Shown here: one piece after another, positions 7,756 to 11,875 of the stretch | How the letters are laid out: every line of letters starts with the position of its first letter | How positions within the stretch are numbered: the first letter of the stretch is position 1 | DNA from: Oscillospiraceae bacterium | GTDB lineage: Bacteria > Bacillota > Clostridia > Oscillospirales > Oscillospiraceae | Length of the DNA stretch: 11,875 bases | Reading direction: 5' to 3' | NCBI GenBank assembly: GCA_009786775.1 | Contig: WQRL01000023.1 | Span: forward strand, 1-11,875 | Program-made: the position numbers and the translations under genes | The notes under the pieces: generated by a model | What the model saw: only the letters and a program-made list of their open reading frames with translations | What the model was told of the DNA's origin: nothing | The model's database searches: none

Positions 7756-9726
7756 TTGGAAGATTATACCAAGTTTAAGCTGAAGAAAACCGATGAACTC
7801 ACTGCGCTGCTTGAGCACAAGGATGACTTGTATGTTATCTCATGCAATAAGTGCTTCAAGGAATTCGAGGCGGAAACAGAGCCTGAATGCGCAGAGTTTT
7901 GCGGCTTTTTGAAGGAGCAGCGCAAGAACCTTACCGGCAGTACACAGGTGGACTTCCTCTGCAACAGGCCCATGACGGAAAAGAAGCTAGAAACGGCCAT
8001 ACCCGCACAGGCCAAAAATGTCTGTGTAATTTCCTGCGGGCTGGGCATCCAGACTGTAGCTGAAATTTCTAAGCTCCCTGTCTATGCCGCCAGCGACTCA
8101 GTATGCTTTGAAGGCCGCCACGGCATGGCACTCACCAAGCGCCGCTGCGACGGCTGCGGGCAGTGTTACCTAAACCTCACAGGCGGAATTTGCCCGATTG
8201 TGGACTGTTCCAAAAGCCTGGTTAACGGGCAATGCGGCGGTTCCAAGGATTTCAAGTGCGAAGTCGATAAAGAAAAAGACTGCGCATGGGACAAAATCTA
8301 TGAGAGGCTTGCAGCTCAAAACCGCCTGGACTTTTTGCGCACCGGCGAAATACAGCTCAGGGACCACTCCAAAGTTAATTTCAAAATTATAAACGATTAT
8401 GTAAAATCAGTCCGCGAAAAGCGCCTCGTAGGGTTCTACGGCGGCCTTCACCCGACAGAAAGCAAAGAGTTTGCCGAACACTTGCCGCTGCAAGCGTTCC
8501 CAACTCCCAGCACCGTGGTTATCCCGCTTTCACAACACGCAGGTGCCCCTGCGGTGCCGCTTGTGGCTGTCGGCGATGCGGTCAAAGTAGGCCAGAAAAT
8601 CGGCGATGCGGCAGGCTTCATAAGCGCCACAGTCCACTCAAGCGTCAGCGGTACTGTTGCGGCTATCGAAGATAGAAAGCATCCCAACACAGGCCTTAAA
8701 ACACTTTCAATCGTCATTAATTCCGACGGCAAGAACGAAGTCCACGAATCCGTCAAGCCGGTCGCTGACTGGACAAAGCTCTCAGTTGACGAAATTGTTG
8801 AACTAGTCAAAGAAAAAGGCATCGTAGGCATGGGCGGCGCAGGCTTCCCAACCTCTGTAAAACTCAAATCACCTAAGCCTGTTGACACTGTTTTGCTCAA
8901 CGGCTGTGAATGCGAGCCTCTTCTTACGGCGGATCACCGCGTCATGCTCGAATATGCCGACGATATTATCTTCGGCCTAAATGTTCTGCTAAAGACCATC
9001 GGCGCAGAAAAGGGCATAATCGTAATTGAGGATAATAAGCAAGATGCCATCTCAGTTCTCGAATCTAAAGTTGCGCAGATTCCAAACATTGAAATTTGTG
9101 TAGCCCATGTGAAATACCCGCAGGGTGCAGAAAAAATGCTCATTAAGCGCGCACTGGGCCGTCAAGTCCCAAGCGGCGGGCTGCCCCTAGACGTGGGCGT
9201 TGTGGTGAGCAACGTCAGCACTGTAAAGGCTGTTTCCGATGCAATCCAGACGGGCATGCCTCTTGTCGAGCGCGTTTTGACCGTCACCGGCGAGAAAATA
9301 AACAAGCCGGGCAACTATATAGTCAAAATCGGTACCTCTGTCAAAGAAATCGTTGATTTCTGCGGCGGCACAACTGACGCTGACACCACGCTCAAACTGG
9401 GCGGGCCGATGATGGGCTTTGAAGTCACTGACCAAAATGTTCCTGTAATCAAGGCTACAAACGGCATAATAGCAATTGAGCCTGAGGTTTCCGAGCCCAA
9501 TCCTTGCATCAGATGCGGCCGCTGCGCCGATGTCTGCCCGATGGAGCTTCTGCCTCTCTACTATCCCATTTACGCAGGTGCTGAAAATGTGGACGGCCTC
9601 AAAGAGAAAGCCGTCAGGGATTGCATGGAATGCGGCTGCTGTGAATTCATCTGCTCATCAAAAATCCCGCTAAGGACATCCATCAAGTATGGCAAGAAGG
9701 TCTTAGCAGAAAGTGAGGCGAAGTAG
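7756..9726 (+). CDS. rnfC2: RnfC2-like methylene-THF reductase electron-input subunit with N-terminal MetV-like domain
   Basis: A 656-residue fusion. Residues 1-200 are a complete MetV-like domain (methylene-THF reductase C-terminal family) with SCNKC at 29-33 and the signature CDGCGQC at 131-137, TGGICPI, NGQCGG and KCEVD, with Cys131, 134, 137, 146, 151, 160, 168 and 176 as likely cluster or zinc ligands. Residues about 225-656 are RnfC/Complex I 51-kDa-like: FYGGLHPTESKE, the flavin/NADH region GIVGMGGAGFPT at 355-366, and LLNGCECEPLLTADHR at 380-395. Two [4Fe-4S] motifs follow: Cys584, 587, 590, 594 and Cys623, 626, 629, 633. No transmembrane segment and no other rnf gene is present, so it is a soluble partner of MetV and MetF, as RnfC2 is in Acetobacterium woodii, passing electrons from NADH. 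The start is TTG, with GGAGG ten bases upstream; no ATG fits. The stop abuts the metV ATG. Confidence 0.88.
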   Translation: MEDYTKFKLKKTDELTALLEHKDDLYVISCNKCFKEFEAETEPECAEFCGFLKEQRKNLTGSTQVDFLCNRPMTEKKLETAIPAQAKNVCVISCGLGIQTVAEISKLPVYAASDSVCFEGRHGMALTKRRCDGCGQCYLNLTGGICPIVDCSKSLVNGQCGGSKDFKCEVDKEKDCAWDKIYERLAAQNRLDFLRTGEIQLRDHSKVNFKIINDYVKSVREKRLVGFYGGLHPTESKEFAEHLPLQAFPTPSTVVIPLSQHAGAPAVPLVAVGDAVKVGQKIGDAAGFISATVHSSVSGTVAAIEDRKHPNTGLKTLSIVINSDGKNEVHESVKPVADWTKLSVDEIVELVKEKGIVGMGGAGFPTSVKLKSPKPVDTVLLNGCECEPLLTADHRVMLEYADDIIFGLNVLLKTIGAEKGIIVIEDNKQDAISVLESKVAQIPNIEICVAHVKYPQGAEKMLIKRALGRQVPSGGLPLDVGVVVSNVSTVKAVSDAIQTGMPLVERVLTVTGEKINKPGNYIVKIGTSVKEIVDFCGGTTDADTTLKLGGPMMGFEVTDQNVPVIKATNGIIAIEPEVSEPNPCIRCGRCADVCPMELLPLYYPIYAGAENVDGLKEKAVRDCMECGCCEFICSSKIPLRTSIKYGKKVLAESEAK

Positions 9727-10335
9727 ATGTTAATTACTCAGCTAAAACAGATTGATGAAGTTAAAGCCTTGGCCGGTGCCAAGACAGTGATAATCTCCTG
9801 CGAAGGCTGCAAGGAGGTCCACTTCCCCGCAGCCGAAGCAAAAGAGCTTTATAACGACTTAAAAGGCAGCGGAACCGCTCAAAAAGTCATCCGAACCGAA
9901 TATGTGTGCAGCCCTGAAAACCTTGCAGTGCAGACGAAAAAACACCTACCCGCCATCGAAGCTGCTGACACTGTGCTAGTATTCTCATGCGGAGTCGGCG
10001 TACAGTCTGTTTCGGAAATGTTTGATAAGAAGCCCGTTTTCGCAGGCTGTGACACCATCCCGCTCCCTGGCTATCAAGGCGTGACACCCCTGACTGTAGA
10101 CTGCGACCAATGCGGCGAATGCTACCTTAACAAAACAGGCGGCATCTGCCCCATAGCCCTGTGCTCCAAGAGCCTGGTAAACGGACAGTGCGGCGGCTGC
10201 AAGGACGGCAAGTGCGAAGTCGATAAAGAAATGGACTGCGCTTGGGAACGCATTTACAGGCGGCTTGAAAAACTTGAGCTGCTAGAGAACATGAAATACC
10301 CCGCACAGATACGCAACTTCGCGCCTGAGGCGTAA
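9727..10335 (+). CDS. metV: MetV, iron-sulfur/zinc subunit of methylene-THF reductase
   Basis: A 202-residue soluble subunit that binds MetF and relays electrons to its flavin. The conserved core is CDQCGEC at 126-132, then TGGICPIALC at 137-146, NGQCGG at 152-157, KCEVD at 162-166 and the final Cys171-Ala-Trp. Upstream SCEGC at 24-28, Cys61 and SCGVGVQSV at 87-95 are also family features. The same layout occurs in residues 1-200 of the preceding gene product, with near identity over the GGICPI to CAW stretch, so the two domains are paralogues. The ATG directly follows the TAG of the previous gene, with GAGG eight to nine bases upstream, indicating tight translational coupling and near 1:1 production. 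Confidence 0.92.
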   Translation: MLITQLKQIDEVKALAGAKTVIISCEGCKEVHFPAAEAKELYNDLKGSGTAQKVIRTEYVCSPENLAVQTKKHLPAIEAADTVLVFSCGVGVQSVSEMFDKKPVFAGCDTIPLPGYQGVTPLTVDCDQCGECYLNKTGGICPIALCSKSLVNGQCGGCKDGKCEVDKEMDCAWERIYRRLEKLELLENMKYPAQIRNFAPEA

Positions 10336-10344
10336 TAATAAAAT

Positions 10345-10370
10345 AAGACAGGACGCAGTTTTCCTGTTTT
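10345..10370 (+). terminator. Attenuator-like hairpin between metV and metF
   Basis: AAGACAGGA at 10345-10353 pairs with TCCTGTTTT at 10362-10370 (nine pairs, one G-U) around an eight-base loop. The last bases of the right arm are a short T-run. The stem is weak in GC, so it probably acts as a partial terminator or mRNA-processing/stability element inside the unit rather than a full stop. metF starts 32 bases further on. Confidence 0.4.
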
Positions 10371-10402
10371 ACCCATCAACATAACGAGGAGATATAATTA
10401 AT

Positions 10403-11284
10403 ATGAGAATTTCAGAATTATTCGCTCGCGGTGAATTTGTCCTTACTGCGGAAGTTGGCCCACCTAAGGGGTTTAATCTCGACCACCTTCTGCACGAAGC
10501 CGAAGAATTCCTGCAAGATGTCCACGCTATAAATGTCACAGACTGTCAATCATCGGTAATGCGCCTGAGCTCCCTTGCCACATGTAAGGCACTCAAAGAC
10601 AAGGGCCTTAACTCTATTTTCCAGCTCACCTGCCGTGACCGCAACAGAATCGCCCTTCAAAGCGACTTACTCTCAGCGGCATACTTCGGCATCGACAACA
10701 TGCTCGCCCTCACAGGCGACCACACTGTAATGGGCGACACCAAATCCGCAAAACCAGTATTTGACCTAGACTCAGTTTCACTGCTCCACTGCGTCAAAAC
10801 CCTTGAGGGTGGCTTTGACCTCGCGGGCAACGAACTTGACGGCGATGCTCCGAAATTTGCCAAGGGCGCTGTAGTTTCACCTTGCAGCGACTCCGTGGAT
10901 GTCCAGCTTGCAAAGATGGAGAGAAAAATCGAAGCGGGCGCTGAGTACTTCCAAACTCAAGCCGTCTACGATTCAGAGAAGTTCATCAAATTCATGGACA
11001 GGGCGAAGCAGTACAAGGTACCTGTTCAAATCGGTGTCATAATTCCGAAAAACGCAGGCATGGCCAACTTCATGAACAACAACATCGCAGGTGTCAGCAT
11101 CCCTGCATGGGTCATTGAAGAGCTCAAGGCCGACAAAGAAAAAACCAAGGCGGGCATCACAGGCATCGAAATCACCGCCCGCATAATCAAAGAATGTAAA
11201 GACTACTGCCAAGGCGTACACATCATGGCTCTCGGCTGGGAAAAACATGTCCCAGCACTGCTGGAGCAAGCGGGCCTGAAGTAG
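10403..11284 (+). CDS. metF: Methylenetetrahydrofolate reductase, flavin subunit MetF
   Basis: A 293-residue TIM-barrel flavoprotein of the usual MetF length, reducing 5,10-methylene-THF to 5-methyl-THF. Family marks: AEVGPPKG at 16-23 with Glu17 as the expected proton-donating glutamate, NVTDCQSS at 44-51, and LTGDH at 103-107, the equivalent of the conserved FAD-contacting LRGD/LTGD loop. FQTQAVYD at 183-190 carries the folate-contacting Gln, and HIMALGWE at 273-280 closes the barrel. With RnfC2 and MetV upstream it should form the multi-subunit reductase of the methyl branch of the Wood-Ljungdahl pathway; supply of methyl groups to methionine synthase is an alternative or added role. GAGGAG lies 11 bases before the ATG. 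No regulatory C-terminal domain is present. Confidence 0.95.
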   Translation: MRISELFARGEFVLTAEVGPPKGFNLDHLLHEAEEFLQDVHAINVTDCQSSVMRLSSLATCKALKDKGLNSIFQLTCRDRNRIALQSDLLSAAYFGIDNMLALTGDHTVMGDTKSAKPVFDLDSVSLLHCVKTLEGGFDLAGNELDGDAPKFAKGAVVSPCSDSVDVQLAKMERKIEAGAEYFQTQAVYDSEKFIKFMDRAKQYKVPVQIGVIIPKNAGMANFMNNNIAGVSIPAWVIEELKADKEKTKAGITGIEITARIIKECKDYCQGVHIMALGWEKHVPALLEQAGLK

Positions 11285-11315
11285 GCAATTTACTAAAACC
11301 ACAAGACACATACAG

Positions 11316-11342
11316 GGGCTGTTGCATCACATGCAGCAGCCC
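11316..11342 (+). terminator. Probable terminator hairpin downstream of metF
   Basis: GGGCTGTTGCA at 11316-11326 pairs with TGCAGCAGCCC at 11332-11342 (11 pairs, one G-U) around TCACA, starting 31 bases after the metF stop. It is followed only by TTCCGT, so the U-run is poor and termination may be incomplete or need another factor. Confidence 0.6.
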
Positions 11343-11346
11343 TTCC

Positions 11347-11494
11347 GTCAAATACGGGCAAGTACTCTGGGGAAAAGCCAAATGACCTCCGTCAGTCACG
11401 TCTACCCTGGCAAAGGCTTGTGAGCTTGGCCAAGATTTGTGTTCCAGGACTGCGGTCATTTAACTTTCCCCCAGAGCACCCGCCCGTATTTGAC
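11347..11494 (-). repeat. 148-base near-perfect hairpin, structured RNA or MITE-like element on the minus strand
   Basis: Arms at 11347-11387 and 11454-11494 (41 bases each) are reverse complements at 35 of 41 positions with no gaps. All six differences are transitions, and in every case the minus-strand transcript would carry a G-U pair while the plus-strand transcript would carry an A-C mismatch. The 66-base centre can add short stems on the minus strand (CAGTC with GACTG, CTGG with CCAG). No open reading frame or clear target-site duplication was found. On the minus strand it lies downstream of the CPBP protease gene. It may be a 3'-UTR structure, a small RNA or a non-autonomous mobile element. 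The base-pairing is directly seen; the nature is inferred. Confidence 0.75.
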
Positions 11495-11509
11495 TAGCCT
11501 GGGGACTTT

Positions 11510-11529
11510 AGTTGCCGTCAAAGGCAACT
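11510..11529. repeat. Short hairpin AGTTGCC/GGCAACT
   Basis: Seven perfect pairs (11510-11516 with 11523-11529) around a six-base loop GTCAAA. No strong U-run follows on either strand. It lies between the 148-base hairpin and the end of the CPBP protease gene and may add to a convergent termination zone. Confidence 0.5.
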
Positions 11530-11533
11530 GTCT

Positions 11534-11558
11534 GTTTAGTGCTGACTTTTGTCTAAAC
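11534..11558 (-). repeat. Short hairpin overlapping the CPBP protease stop codon
   Basis: GTTTAG and CTAAAC (11534-11539 with 11553-11558) are perfect reverse complements around a 13-base loop. On the minus strand the upstream arm includes the TAG stop of the protease gene. It is AT-rich and weak, and may be chance. Confidence 0.35.
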
Positions 11559-11875
11559 GAAGAGCATCACTAATAAATTCCAAATCATATGGAGGGCAAT
11601 CGGGACTAAGATGTTTCGCGTTTTAATAAACGAATATGCAAAAAGCGCGCTTATAAGCATAACTTGGACACTGCTTAGAAGGATTGTAACCGGGTCAAAT
11701 CCAAAGTAAATCCAAATTGGGTAGTGGATGAGGGCAAACAGCACCGCATCCACTGTAACCGCCTGTACCGGCTGCATCCTCTTTAGCATGGCATTTAACA
11801 GAAATGCGCGAAACACCATGTCCTCAGTAATGCCGGCAAACATCACTCCGTGAATAAGTGACATCGGCTCAAAGT
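11553..11875 (-). CDS. CPBP (CAAX/Abi) family intramembrane protease, C-terminal part
   Basis: The frame is open to the right edge, so only the last 107 or so residues are present; the N-terminal membrane segments lie outside. All three motifs of the family are visible: TEDMVFR, corresponding to the usual EExxxR with the second Glu replaced by Asp; FALIH, the metal-binding FxxxH; and LHMIWN, the third His/Asn motif. The segment is strongly hydrophobic, with about three membrane helices. Family members are Rce1-like glutamate-type intramembrane proteases, with roles ranging from peptide maturation to bacteriocin self-immunity; the substrate cannot be told here. The gene converges on metF. The TAG stop at 11555-11553 lies within a small hairpin. 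The ATG at 11864 should not be taken as the start, because the frame continues upstream of it. Confidence 0.85.
   Translation of the reverse strand, partial: FEPMSLIHGVMFAGITEDMVFRAFLLNAMLKRMQPVQAVTVDAVLFALIHYPIWIYFGFDPVTILLSSVQVMLISALFAYSFIKTRNILVPIALHMIWNLLVMLFV

Noticed and set aside
8448..8900. A 150-codon open frame on the minus strand
   Set aside because: It is antisense to the RnfC region, whose motifs are clear, and has no ribosome binding site or recognisable motif.
7756..9726. Part of a membrane Rnf complex operon
   Set aside because: No rnfD, G, E, A or B genes are present, and the neighbours are metV and metF, so the protein is the soluble RnfC2 type.
11347..11494. 6S RNA, SRP RNA or a CRISPR repeat
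   Set aside because: The uninterrupted 41-pair stem lacks the 6S central bubble and SRP tetraloop features, and there are no repeated spacer-repeat units.
11862..11864. ATG as the true start of the CPBP protease
   Set aside because: The frame stays open to the window edge, and the family needs further membrane segments upstream.

Overview
The window is about 11.9 kb of bacterial chromosome, most likely from an anaerobic member of the Clostridia (Bacillota). Three things point there: strong AAGGAGG-type ribosome binding sites with TTG starts, a secreted protein with a copper-amine-oxidase-type 'stalk' domain, and a methylene-tetrahydrofolate reductase locus of the rnfC2-metV-metF type known from acetogens such as Acetobacterium woodii. 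This assignment is inference; there is no rRNA or other taxonomic marker.

Layout. Four genes on the minus strand run leftwards from about 7.53 kb: a type IIA topoisomerase B subunit (ParE/GyrB-like), a secreted stalk-domain protein, the matching A subunit (ParC/GyrA-like), and a lipoprotein with a C-terminal transglutaminase-like domain that runs off the left edge. Gaps are 81, 52 and 38 bases, so a single transcription unit is plausible. Three genes on the plus strand run rightwards from 7.76 kb: an RnfC-like flavin/iron-sulfur protein with a complete MetV-like domain fused to its N-terminus, a free-standing MetV, and MetF. The 221-base divergent region between the two units holds a good sigma-70-type promoter for the plus-strand genes, overlapped by an inverted repeat, and a weaker one for the minus-strand genes. 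At the right edge a CPBP (CAAX-type) membrane protease lies convergent to metF. The 268 bases between them are packed with inverted repeats.

How the genes work together. RnfC2, MetV and MetF should form a cytoplasmic complex that reduces methylene-THF to methyl-THF, with NAD(H) oxidised at the flavin site of RnfC2, for the methyl branch of the Wood-Ljungdahl pathway and/or methionine synthesis. The two topoisomerase subunits form an A2B2 enzyme whose A subunit lacks the gyrase-specific GyrA box, so decatenation or relaxation is more likely than negative supercoiling. The two exported proteins in that unit have no evident link to DNA topology.

Most worth a second look: a 148-base near-perfect hairpin at 11347-11494 whose six arm differences all become G-U pairs only on the minus strand; the MetV-RnfC fusion next to a second MetV; the transglutaminase-like domain whose catalytic cysteine is replaced by glycine; and secreted-protein genes embedded in a topoisomerase locus. 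I found no clearly new multi-gene system.
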